Assembly (NCBI GenBank): GCA_027459465.1 | Contig: DAIDIH010000359.1 | Coordinates: 1 to 64,000, forward strand | DNA length: 64,000 nucleotides | Reading direction: 5' to 3' | From: Bryobacterales bacterium | Lineage (GTDB): Bacteria; Acidobacteriota; Terriglobia; Bryobacterales; Bryobacteraceae | Part shown: positions 1 through 8,105 of the stretch, in pieces | Layout: each line of letters begins with the position of its first letter | How positions within the stretch are numbered: the first letter of the stretch is position 1 | The notes under the pieces: model-generated | The model's input: only the letters and a program-made list of their open reading frames with translations | Database searches by the model: none | Told to the model about the DNA's origin: nothing | Position numbers and translations under genes: made by a program

Positions 1-666
1 TCAGCTCTCAGTACTAGCGCGGGCGCGGCTCGACGCATTGGCCCGCTCGCAGCCGGCGCTCGGCAATCTCGAAGACGCCGTTCAACGACCGCTTGCGCCC
101 GGCGAAGCGTTCCTGGCCCCAGAGTCCCCGGCGATAAACAAGTTGCCCGAGAACCGGTGAAACGGAACACCGGCCGGTGCAACATGACAGACTGGGTTAG
201 CCAGCATAGGATCCGGATCAGGACGCCAGCGGCAGATGCCGACGGGGTGCCCTGCACGTGTGCACATACCACCGAAGCTGGCCGCCTGGGTGTCGACCAG
301 GCGGCCGGCCATTCGGCCCGCTGATTACCCCTTCATTTGCAACGCGGTATCGTGAAGCCACTGAAATCGACCCACCCAACTGCCCACCCATTTTGTTCGG
401 ACCCTGGCATTCTCTTCTGTACCCGGCAGCGGAACCCGACTTCCTCTCCTGCTGCGTACGTACTGAGCGGAACCTCGGCTACGTCCGGCACGCTTCCTGC
501 ACACACACGCATCACCAGCTGCGAGTCTTTTGCCAATTCTGGCTGACCACCAGTCAGCCTACATCTGATTGGCACAATTCAGCGGTGCCGGAAGTCGATC
601 ACGGAAGAAACTGGCGAAGTGGCGTGCGACCAGTTCATCGACGTTGATCTTCCCGGCAGTAATGGG
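1..666. other. Region without a supportable gene
   Basis: Several short open frames cross this stretch on both strands, but none has a recognisable motif, a good ribosome binding site or an operon-like junction. The minus frame at 82-312 has a patterned composition but cannot be tied to a family. I see no tRNA, repeat array or insertion-sequence end. It is probably the decayed or non-coding edge of the defence island. Confidence 0.5.
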
Positions 667-1716
667 CTAGCCTTCCTCTGTGCTTGTGCCGGCAAAATTG
701 GCGGTATGCACGGCGGGTGCTTGATCGAGGGCTTCTTGGAGTTCGGTCATCTTCCTGATGAACTTATCCATCAGGCCGGTCTTCGGCGCGAACAAGTCGT
801 TGCTCACCGACTCTTCCAACGACATCAGATCGAGTTCGCCGGTGATCTGGAGGGTGCGCAAGGGAGCCATAAGCACCACGATCGCATTGCTCACGACAAA
901 CGCTTCCGTGCCGTACCAACTCCTGGCTGGTTCGACAATACGATTTTCGACGTAATGTCGAACGAACGCGGCTTCGAGGTTTCGCCATCGGCCGTCATCG
1001 GGCTCTCCGTTTTCCGATGACGCCATAGCATCTCCTATTGTGCTTGCGTCGGCTGGTTGAATCAAAGGTCCGGGTTGGAGCACGTGCGCATAGCAGCCAA
1101 CGACTGCCGCCAAGGCCGTTTTTGCGACTCTTTCCATCGTGGTGGCGAGGCGCTTGAACGAGTTGCCCAAGTACGAGTGATTGTACTCGTGTGCTATCAG
1201 AAGGGCTTCGTAGTTGTTCTCATTGCGCAGGGCTTTGGCCCTCGCCAGCGCATCAGCAAACCAGTTGAACATCGCTGCCGTTGGTCCTTTCGAAACACCG
1301 CTCGACCAATAATCGACCAGGTGCTCAAAACTGATTTTCGTCGCGCTGGATACGTTTCCATTTGATGCAAACGATCTTAGCCAGTCCGTCGAGACGGTGC
1401 CGGAATGCGATATCGACAATGCTTGCGCTAACTTGTTGTGTTGCGTCGGGAAATCGCCGACCGCAGTGAAGATCAGAAACCGAGCCGAGTGGACCAGCGA
1501 ATAATAGAAGGCGGTTCCAGCCCAGTTGAGGCGGGCAGCCCCCTGCCGTCGCTCGTCCCGTCTGAGCAGGCTGAGTCCTTCGGCGTAATCAAGTGCTGAG
1601 GCAGCAAGCTCGCAAAAGGAGACGTACAGGCGTTGCGCCTTCCTCGTCTCGCTGCTGTTCCAGTATTCGGACGGTCCGATCTTGGGAGAAGATGGCAGAA
1701 GGCTCTGATTTATCAA
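667..1716 (-). CDS. Hypothetical protein, possible HEPN-like helical domain, coupled to a NucS-like nuclease
   Basis: A 349-residue soluble protein with no signal peptide or membrane segment. Residues around 60-105 (a run reading roughly AARLNWAGTAFYYSLVHSAR, then a P-T-Q-H-N-K segment) look like the helical N-x-x-x-YY-x-x-x-H core of HEPN/YaaC-like proteins, but I do not see a clear R-x4-6-H ribonuclease motif. The start codon at 1716 overlaps the stop of the upstream nuclease gene (ATGA-type), so the two are almost surely translated together. HEPN-like proteins next to nucleases usually belong to conflict systems; here that is inference. The function is unknown and the fold call is weak. 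The gene is the last in a minus-strand nuclease cluster. Confidence 0.6.
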   Translation of the reverse strand: MINQSLLPSSPKIGPSEYWNSSETRKAQRLYVSFCELAASALDYAEGLSLLRRDERRQGAARLNWAGTAFYYSLVHSARFLIFTAVGDFPTQHNKLAQALSISHSGTVSTDWLRSFASNGNVSSATKISFEHLVDYWSSGVSKGPTAAMFNWFADALARAKALRNENNYEALLIAHEYNHSYLGNSFKRLATTMERVAKTALAAVVGCYAHVLQPGPLIQPADASTIGDAMASSENGEPDDGRWRNLEAAFVRHYVENRIVEPARSWYGTEAFVVSNAIVVLMAPLRTLQITGELDLMSLEESVSNDLFAPKTGLMDKFIRKMTELQEALDQAPAVHTANFAGTSTEEG

Positions 1717-2468
1717 CGTTCTATCCTCTTCACCGACACGGACATCTCGTATTCAAACAAGGAGACGTCCGAGAGCCCAGAGCAAGCCAGGACTAGGTCT
1801 TCGCTGATCTCCCTCGCTACTATGATTCCCCGGACCGCTTGGCCCGTGTCGGCGTGGTTCTTGGCAATCCACCCCATATACCGCCGCAGCTGCCCCACGG
1901 CACGATCGTATCCACGGGAAACCTTCAACTCGATTACTACATAGGCTCCCTTGTCATCCAGGGCCAGGATATCGATGAAGCGGCCGCCGGCGGGGAATTC
2001 CACACCCGTAATTCCTTCCTCCTCGTAGAGCCGCAGCCCCTGTTCGAGGACATGCAGGTTCTTCGATAGAAAATTCCGAAGGTCCGACTCGTACGCGAAT
2101 GAAGCGGCATCCGTCTCATCTGCGCTTTCGATTTGCGAGTCCGGCGCAGGCGGGACGGTGTCGGCATTCGGAGATCCGCGCTGGATGGGCGACGGGTCAG
2201 TGGCCGGGTCGTAAATCCGGAAGTGGCTGTCGTCGAGTTGGAAGAAGACGTCATCTTCCCCTGGTTTCGCATAGTAGTGAAGGCGACTCGGCGCGTTCGT
2301 TGAGAGTCGGATCAAGTGCGCAGCGACGGTCCCTTCTTTGATCTTCGGATAGCGTGTTGCGAACCAGTTCAGAACGGCTTCTTTGGTTATCACCTGACCC
2401 GCCGCAATGGGCATCTCATTGACCATTTGTCGCATGAGCGCGCGCGTCGACTTTTCATAAATGGCCAT
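1713..2468 (-). CDS. NucS/DUF91-type endonuclease-like protein
   Basis: A 251-residue protein. The N-terminal ~90 residues form a small basic domain (ALLNWFATRYP-like, then a Y-hydrophobic stretch) that may bind DNA. The C-terminal half carries the NucS/DUF91 RecB-like nuclease core: a helix starting FLSKNLHVLEQGL, then an RFID-ILAL strand with the catalytic Asp, then VVIELKVSRG with the E-x-K pair, then a Q-L-RRYMGWI helix with the conserved Gln. Such domains cut branched or mismatched DNA in archaeal and actinobacterial NucS; the substrate here is unknown. The open frame extends upstream to 2627, but that part is low-complexity and overlaps recombinase remnants, so I place the start at the Met at 2468. 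The gene overlaps the following one by 4 nt. Confidence 0.75.
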   Translation of the reverse strand: MAIYEKSTRALMRQMVNEMPIAAGQVITKEAVLNWFATRYPKIKEGTVAAHLIRLSTNAPSRLHYYAKPGEDDVFFQLDDSHFRIYDPATDPSPIQRGSPNADTVPPAPDSQIESADETDAASFAYESDLRNFLSKNLHVLEQGLRLYEEEGITGVEFPAGGRFIDILALDDKGAYVVIELKVSRGYDRAVGQLRRYMGWIAKNHADTGQAVRGIIVAREISEDLVLACSGLSDVSLFEYEMSVSVKRIER

Positions 2469-2610
2469 CTTCGTGATGCTATCACTTGGCACAGAATGAG
2501 GCTTCGTCTTGATTGTGCAGCCGCGCTTCCGGTCACTGGTCCAAGCCCATCGGCTGCGCCAGGATGAAATTCCGCCATCAATTTTGGCCCCCGCGTATCG
2601 CAGCAATCTG

Positions 2611-2915
2611 GGATTGATCCTCATCAATCCGGATGGATCGCTGCTGATGCCGACTTCGGTTTCGGCGACGGCTTCGCGCCTCTGTAAGGCGGTGGCTTTT
2701 CAAGGGCGCATCGCTCCACGTACTGCGACACAGCCATGCGGCCGTAGCGCTGGCTAACAGTGTGGATTGGCGACTGTAGCCGCGCGCCTGGGCCACTTCT
2801 CCGTACAAACGGCCTTTACGCACACGCGATCCGCGGCAAGGATGTCGCGGCCGCGTTGTCTTGGGACAACACATGCAGCAAGCCGCCCGGCGACAAATCC
2901 ACCGGTGTGAACTGA
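2611..2915 (+). pseudogene. Decayed tyrosine recombinase (C-terminal catalytic part)
   Basis: On the plus strand, pieces of a tyrosine recombinase can be read in order but in different frames. Around 2629-2690 is a PDGSLLMPTSVSATASRLC segment. From 2714 comes LHVLRHSHAA, the R-H-x-x-H-type catalytic block, ending at a TAG. From about 2776 comes ARLGHFSVQT. From 2823 comes HAIRGKDVAAALSWD and the natural end at 2915. This matches the usual order of the catalytic domain (HxLRHSHA, LGHSSVQTT, YAH, C-terminal tail). At least three frameshifts and an in-frame stop separate the pieces, and the expected Tyr region reads TAFTHTR, so the enzyme is dead. It marks an old integration event in the defence island. 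Confidence 0.85.
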
Positions 2916-2918
2916 GAC

Positions 2919-3776
2919 CTATAAGCTCCCCATCTCCTTTAACAGCAAGCGCCACCCTTCCCTATCCTGTCCCGCTTGCACAAAGTGTGATCTCGCTGCA
3001 TGAACGAGCCGCTCCCCACCGATATCCCAGGGAACCGCTAAATGGAACATCACCGCGACTATCCGAGCATTAAACTTCAAGAATTGTTTGATGCGCCAGG
3101 CCTCATGATGTCTGGCCACGATCGCCAGAAGCTCTTGAGTGATAAACGGCCGGCCTTCATCTTCACTCGCAAAGCAGACAAGATCATTTTGTGTAAATAC
3201 ACGGCTCAGTGAGATTGCGACGATCCCGCGCGCATCTTCGTTTCCCGGCTTGTCGAGTTCCTTGCCTAATTGACGGGCTGCATCTTCGATGTTTGGCCAC
3301 ACGCTGCTTTCATAGAACGGACGCTTGCATTCGACCAGAAATGAGATACCACCGAGACGAATTAGAACATCAGGCTCTCCGAGCTCGACTGGAACTCCAC
3401 GGTTCTTCCAATACGCTGCCAGGAACAACTCGAACATTGCGTTTCGCCCGGTGCTGTTTTTGGGTTGCTCATCCGGAGGAGCGATTGGACCAGAAAGAGC
3501 GCGTTCGAGTTTCTCTTTCAACGCTGGGGCACGCTCGCCAGAAAACGCGCGAAAAACCTCGAGTGCCTCCATGGCCTCGAACAGGCCGTGCACGTAGTTG
3601 TCGATCACCGAACGCGGTCCTCCGCGTTCGACCTTTTCCCTTTCAGTCCGCGCCTTCCGCACCATCTTCGCGGCCTCATGCCAACGATCGATCTTAGGCT
3701 GTATTCCAAGAGAAACAAGCCAAGAGTCCAACCTGTCTAGCGATTCGAGTATGTCATCGAACTTGAACAATTGCAT
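2919..3776 (-). CDS. PD-(D/E)XK nuclease-like protein
   Basis: A 285-residue soluble protein. The first ~110 residues are mostly helical and charged. The middle part (roughly residues 110-175) reads MFELFLAAYWKNRG, then LGEPDVLIRLGG, then SFLVECKRPFYESS. This is the classic E ... P-D-x-x-I ... E-x-K signature of a restriction-endonuclease-like fold, with Asp in PDVLI and Glu/Lys in VECKRP. The rest is a helical C-terminus without known motif. It sits 29 nt downstream of the frameshifted nuclease-like gene in the same direction and belongs to the cluster of unrelated nucleases in this island. The family name is unknown to me; a role in DNA defence is inferred from the catalytic motif and neighbours. 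Confidence 0.7.
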   Translation of the reverse strand: MQLFKFDDILESLDRLDSWLVSLGIQPKIDRWHEAAKMVRKARTEREKVERGGPRSVIDNYVHGLFEAMEALEVFRAFSGERAPALKEKLERALSGPIAPPDEQPKNSTGRNAMFELFLAAYWKNRGVPVELGEPDVLIRLGGISFLVECKRPFYESSVWPNIEDAARQLGKELDKPGNEDARGIVAISLSRVFTQNDLVCFASEDEGRPFITQELLAIVARHHEAWRIKQFLKFNARIVAVMFHLAVPWDIGGERLVHAARSHFVQAGQDREGWRLLLKEMGSL

Positions 3777-3805
3777 GTTGCTCTAACGGCACCTGGGCGA
3801 CGAAT

Positions 3806-4634
3806 TTAGACCGGAAAAAGGCGAAATACCTTCTCGCCATCATCCTTCCGCACCAAAACGAAAATCCGGTCAAAGGCGCCGACAGCAGTGCCGATTCGCG
3901 ACGACGCGGCCCGGACTGCCTCAGCGTACCCGAAATCGATTCCGATCACTGGCGAGTTGTATGCCCGCGCCTTGTCGTAATGCACCAACAGATGGAATTC
4001 GGCCATCCCTCCCGGCCTCGACGGATACTTCGCAATCTTATCCTGCACACGATCGCACAGCGCGTCCACCATATCATCTGGGGAATACGGCCCGCCCCTG
4101 GGTTCGACGGTTAGCCAGCCGAGCTTGCCCTTTTCCATGGTGGGCGCGACTGTTGGCATGCGGGGATGAAATTCCAGAGAATCAAGGTATTTAGCAAGGA
4201 CTGGAAACAGGCTGAAGTCGTTCCATGCGAAACCCTGCGGGGACCGCAATCCAGGGTCCGTGTTGCATTTCTGATCGAGACCCGTGACAAGTTGGAGAAT
4301 CTCCGTCCGAAACTGCTGGGCATCAGCGGATTGGAGCTTTCGTTTCGCATAAATCCAGATCGCTAAGAAGTGCTCCGTATTGTTGGCGCGAGGCGGGTTC
4401 AACGCTTGCCGCAGTGACACTTCAATAGCTTCATCACGTTTCGCCGCGCTGCCCCTCATCAAGCCAGGTAGTCAGCTCAAGACCTATCCTGCGGCCGTCC
4501 ACCAGGTGGCAATCGATATCCGGAGGGTCCTGTTTCGGCTGAGACCAGGTGCGGACTGCTGCATCAGCAAACAAAGGGGCCGCTGCAACGAATTCCTCGA
4601 ATACTGCTCTTTCTTCCGCCGGATTCCCCATCAC
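3806..4634 (-). pseudogene. PD-(D/E)XK-like protein split by a frameshift
   Basis: Two overlapping frames appear to be one gene. The upstream frame (4634 to 4434, 66 aa) reads VFEEFVAAAPLFADAAVRTW, PPDIDCHLVDGRRIGLELT and ends WLDEGQRGET-stop. The downstream frame (from 4462, 218 aa) opens with GSAAKRDEAIEVSLRQAL. In related hypothetical nucleases the P-P-D-x-x-x ... G-x-E-L-T segment runs directly into a charged K-R-x-E helix, so a single indel near 4445 would join them. The D ... E-x-T pattern resembles a PD-(D/E)XK core with Thr in place of Lys. The two parts overlap by 29 nt and no slippery heptamer is visible, so a broken gene or sequencing error is more likely than programmed frameshifting. 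Confidence 0.6.
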
Positions 4635-5046
4635 CCAAGAGAATAACGCGCTTCAGCGCCGTGGCAATCATGCAAGTCATCGGCAACCTCGGGCGCGCAT
4701 CCCGACAGCCAACGTTCTGCCAGTTTTGAAGCGTATTGAAGGAGCGACCCGCGCTGTGATCCACGCATAACTTGTTGCTGGCGGCACTGCTCAGAGGCGG
4801 AGCTTTCGCACGCCGCCGAAATCCGCCCGCTGGCAAGCGACGGATCGAATCTCTGCAGTATGCCCACTGCGATTTGGGCGGCTTTCAGTCAAAAGAAGTA
4901 TTTGCCTCCGTGCTGTGATTTTGGCCTGGCACCTGGTTGCTAAATACCTTCGCATCAGGCGGCCAGCCGGCCGCCAGCAATACCTTGCTGAAATCCTGCA
5001 TCAGAGAGGTGGCATTGCCGGCCTCCTTGATCTCAATTACGTGTCG
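4635..5046. other. Gap of about 410 bases without a clear gene
   Basis: Open frames exist on both strands, including a 78-aa minus frame at 4631-4867 whose C-terminal half looks protein-like, but none has a recognisable domain or a convincing start. It may be remnant coding sequence. I find no promoter or terminator with confidence. Confidence 0.4.
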
Positions 5047-6045
5047 CTAGAAATCATTTGTTCTCGCATCTTCGTAGGACCCCGGCTGGCCGACGATGAA
5101 TGCACCACCCCCGACAAACTCAGTCAATCTGTAAAACAATTCGAGATCCATTTGCACTGGAGGCGAGGCGACCGGCTCGTTTCGCATCAGGGACAGAAGC
5201 GATTCGTCCTGCACCCGCACCAGAAGCGAACGACCGGCCCGCTGCATAGCCTCACCCTCGTTGTGCTTGATGAAAGTAAGCGGATGGGCGTAGGCTTCGA
5301 GAGGACGCGCCGGCTCCCAGCCCATCTCTCGAAAAATGAGCAATGCAGTATGCCAGTCCTTCTCGGCAATCTCGATCATCTGGTCGCGGCGGTAAAGTTC
5401 AATGGGATTGCTCCGCTCGATTTCTGGTGAAAACAACCGTTGCTGAATGACTGGTTCATCCTCGTCGTCTGCGGCTTCCTCGACTTTGGCGGCCCCTTTT
5501 TCTTCCGGCTCAAGGTCCGGTTCCGCGTCCTCACCGTTCTCGTCGTCCTCAGCGACTTCGAGCAATGGGTTGTCTTCGTCAGTGACCTCAATCTTGTAGC
5601 CGCCGCAAGCGAAATCGATGCCTACGACGCCCACTGGAAATGACTGGACATCCGGCACCATCCACAGGGATTCGCGGTAGTCGTCCAGTTCTGAATTCTC
5701 TTCCGGTATGGCCTCCCAAGTCATGGTGGTGAAGCTGTCGCCGCCCGTACTGGGCCGATAGAAATGGCCGCCGCTCGAAATGGACAGCCGCTCTCCTTCT
5801 ACGGCAACTTCCCAGTAGTGCCAGGTCTCGATTTCCCCAAAATTGCTGCGAGGCCCGATAACCTGGACGCTGACTTCGATATCAGGTGTCACTCGCGGAA
5901 GCGCGGCTAGTACATGCTGCAATTTTGCGATGCTCACCAATTCTGCCGGGCGGAGCAACTCGGCCGCGGCCACCTTCTTCAACAGCGCCGTTGCCGCGCG
6001 CAGGAGATCGCGGTCCTGGTCGTCGAGAATGTACCGTTGAGTCAT
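5047..6045 (-). CDS. Acidic hypothetical protein of the DISARM-like operon
   Basis: A 332-residue soluble protein, 74 nt downstream of the SMC-like ATPase and in the same direction. The N-terminal ~160 residues look globular (W-H-Y-W-E-V strands, a G-G-D-S-F-T-T loop). A very acidic low-complexity linker follows (about residues 175-220, rich in E and D). A second globular part (DWHTALLIFREMGWEPARP onwards) completes it. No catalytic motif, signal peptide or membrane segment is seen. The position at the end of the helicase-methylase-ATPase operon suggests a partner or adaptor of the ATPase, but I do not recognise the family. The acidic linker could mimic nucleic acid or be a flexible hinge; both are guesses. 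Confidence 0.7.
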   Translation of the reverse strand: MTQRYILDDQDRDLLRAATALLKKVAAAELLRPAELVSIAKLQHVLAALPRVTPDIEVSVQVIGPRSNFGEIETWHYWEVAVEGERLSISSGGHFYRPSTGGDSFTTMTWEAIPEENSELDDYRESLWMVPDVQSFPVGVVGIDFACGGYKIEVTDEDNPLLEVAEDDENGEDAEPDLEPEEKGAAKVEEAADDEDEPVIQQRLFSPEIERSNPIELYRRDQMIEIAEKDWHTALLIFREMGWEPARPLEAYAHPLTFIKHNEGEAMQRAGRSLLVRVQDESLLSLMRNEPVASPPVQMDLELFYRLTEFVGGGAFIVGQPGSYEDARTNDF

Positions 6046-6119
6046 ATCAACGTTTTTTCAGCGACATTCAAGTGCACGTCGCGAATCACTTCGTTGTCTT
6101 TTCGGCGGCATAAGGCATC

Positions 6120-8105
6120 TCAGCCCAGGTCACAGCGAAGCAGGCGGTCGTTTACGGACGAGCCCGAGAGCTTATGGACCAGGCGGGCGGAGCTCTGAAT
6201 TTCCAACGGCGGATCTGAAGTCGTCGTGACGATGTACTGAAACGGCGGCTGCGCGGAGAGGGATTCAAGAGAGGCTGCGAACCTAAAGAGGCGGTGATAG
6301 ATTGACTCGCCGAGGTCTGCCTCCCGCGGGCTATCGTGAATTAGAAATGCCGGAACTCCGGCCCGTCCCTCGATACTCATCAGCATCGCGGCGATGTCGA
6401 AGACGAGCGTCTTCAGCGACTCCATGGCTTGGCCGCCAACCTGGACGCGTGCCTGCAATCCCTGGCCGGTAAGGTCAATCGACGACTCTACATCGCTGCC
6501 GAGGAGGGCGCGGCTCACGAAGACGTACAGATCATTGAACCGGCGCATGACGTCGGAGTGCCGGTCGCGAAGAGCGGATTGCTGATCCCGAAGTTCCTTC
6601 TCGCGATCATCAAGGGCGAGGATAGCGCCTTCGGCCTTCGACAATTTGTCTTGAAGGTCGGCGAATTCGCCGACATCATCCTGGAACCTCCGCGCGTCGG
6701 ATGACTGGCGCCGGCAGGCGTCCCGGTGCTGTTCCGCCAGGTTCTCCAGATCCTTGATCTGTGCTTCGAGCGCGTCTTCCCTCGCACGAAGCGTGGAAAT
6801 GCGAGCCCTCATGTTCTTCGCCTCGACCGAGTAGTGATCGAGGACGGTCTTACAACCTTCGATGCGGGATGCGAGTTCCGCCTTTTCATCCGCCACGCTC
6901 CGGGAATCGCGCCGTTTTATTGATAGCGTGCAGCCGTCAGCAAGAGCGAGGTCGATCGGCACGAAGCAAATCGGACAGAGGTCCCCATGCGTTTCTCGGA
7001 GTTCCTTCACCTTCAAATCCGTGCGCTCACCTTGCAAGCCTTGCATCTGCTGCTTCGTGAGTTCCACCTTGGCGTCCAGTTTCTTAGTCTGCTCGTCGAC
7101 GACCGCGCTTTCCTGAAGCACCCGATCCCGCTCGGTCCAGGCTTCGGCGATCTTCGCGGCAAACGGCCGGGCCGTCTCCTTTTCCAGGCAGGCCCGGAGC
7201 TGCGCCTCGGCAAGCGACTGAAGGGCGGCCAGGTCGAGCGGTCCACCGACGGCGCCGTCCTGAGCCAATTGGGCACGACGCAGCAACTCGGCGCGCAGTT
7301 CTTCGATCCGCCGCCGTAAGTAGGCCAGATCACGGTCTGCGTTCTGCCGCTTGGACGGAATGCGCTGGCGGTCGTTCTTTATGCGAATCTCGTCGTCGTC
7401 CAGAATGCCTAATAAGGCACGTACGCCAGCCAGGAGTTGATCCTTGGAGAGAGATGAAACCGGCGATCCGGATTCCGATCTGGCGTGCCGCCAATCGAGA
7501 ATGTGGTCAAAGCGATTCTCCTGATCGCGCCCCAGCCAAGCGAGGACGAAGAGCCATGCGGTATCTTGCCAAAGCTCCGGAACAATGCCGTCCAGTGTGG
7601 GCGGGCAAACCACGCTGCTGAGGGCCTCGAGTAAAGGCGCGATCCCGGTGGCGGCTTCCTTTGATTCCGCCAAATCCTCCAGGCGGCCCTCTCGCCGGAC
7701 AATGTGGCGGCGTGTCTGGCCGATGGGGCGAATCACTGCCCAGACTGTTCCGCCGATAAGGATCTCCGCACCGACTGACCCGTTTGGAAACTTCGCGACG
7801 ATCGTCCTTCGCTGGTCCTCGCTCGCAAAGGTGGCTTCTCCCAGGCAGTATCGCAACAGGCGGCAAAAAAGCGTCTTGCCCGCGCCATGGCCGCTGTCGG
7901 CATTCTGTCCGACGCTGGCGGCACCAGATCCAGGGTCGGGCGACCAGATCACATTCAGTCCCCGCCGAAAAGAAACATCTCGGATTGGTTCGCCTGGCTG
8001 AGCCCACAGCACAACCCGTCGAACCCATAGAGGGGGCTCTCGTCGAGAGTCATGAACTGAGATCGTCAGTTCGGGCTTAAGAAACAGCTCTTCTTGCCGT
8101 GCCAT
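6120..8105 (-). CDS. SMC/Rad50-like coiled-coil ATPase with CxxC zinc hook
   Basis: A 661-residue ATPase. A Walker A motif (GHGAGKT, near residue 75) is followed by RLLRYCLGE, the usual SMC-type N-terminal lobe. Long charged coiled coils occupy about residues 250-370 and 400-540. Between them CPIC (about residue 377), followed 6-8 residues later by a weaker Cys position, resembles a zinc hook. Near residue 588 AFLIHDSPREADLG looks like the D-loop/Walker B region. I place the start at the Met at 8105, which overlaps the end of the methylase gene by 29 nt; the frame is open further upstream but is the methylase in another frame. ATPases of this shape act on DNA ends or as sensors in defence systems. 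It is not a known DISARM component. Confidence 0.85.
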   Translation of the reverse strand: MARQEELFLKPELTISVHDSRREPPLWVRRVVLWAQPGEPIRDVSFRRGLNVIWSPDPGSGAASVGQNADSGHGAGKTLFCRLLRYCLGEATFASEDQRRTIVAKFPNGSVGAEILIGGTVWAVIRPIGQTRRHIVRREGRLEDLAESKEAATGIAPLLEALSSVVCPPTLDGIVPELWQDTAWLFVLAWLGRDQENRFDHILDWRHARSESGSPVSSLSKDQLLAGVRALLGILDDDEIRIKNDRQRIPSKRQNADRDLAYLRRRIEELRAELLRRAQLAQDGAVGGPLDLAALQSLAEAQLRACLEKETARPFAAKIAEAWTERDRVLQESAVVDEQTKKLDAKVELTKQQMQGLQGERTDLKVKELRETHGDLCPICFVPIDLALADGCTLSIKRRDSRSVADEKAELASRIEGCKTVLDHYSVEAKNMRARISTLRAREDALEAQIKDLENLAEQHRDACRRQSSDARRFQDDVGEFADLQDKLSKAEGAILALDDREKELRDQQSALRDRHSDVMRRFNDLYVFVSRALLGSDVESSIDLTGQGLQARVQVGGQAMESLKTLVFDIAAMLMSIEGRAGVPAFLIHDSPREADLGESIYHRLFRFAASLESLSAQPPFQYIVTTTSDPPLEIQSSARLVHKLSGSSVNDRLLRCDLG

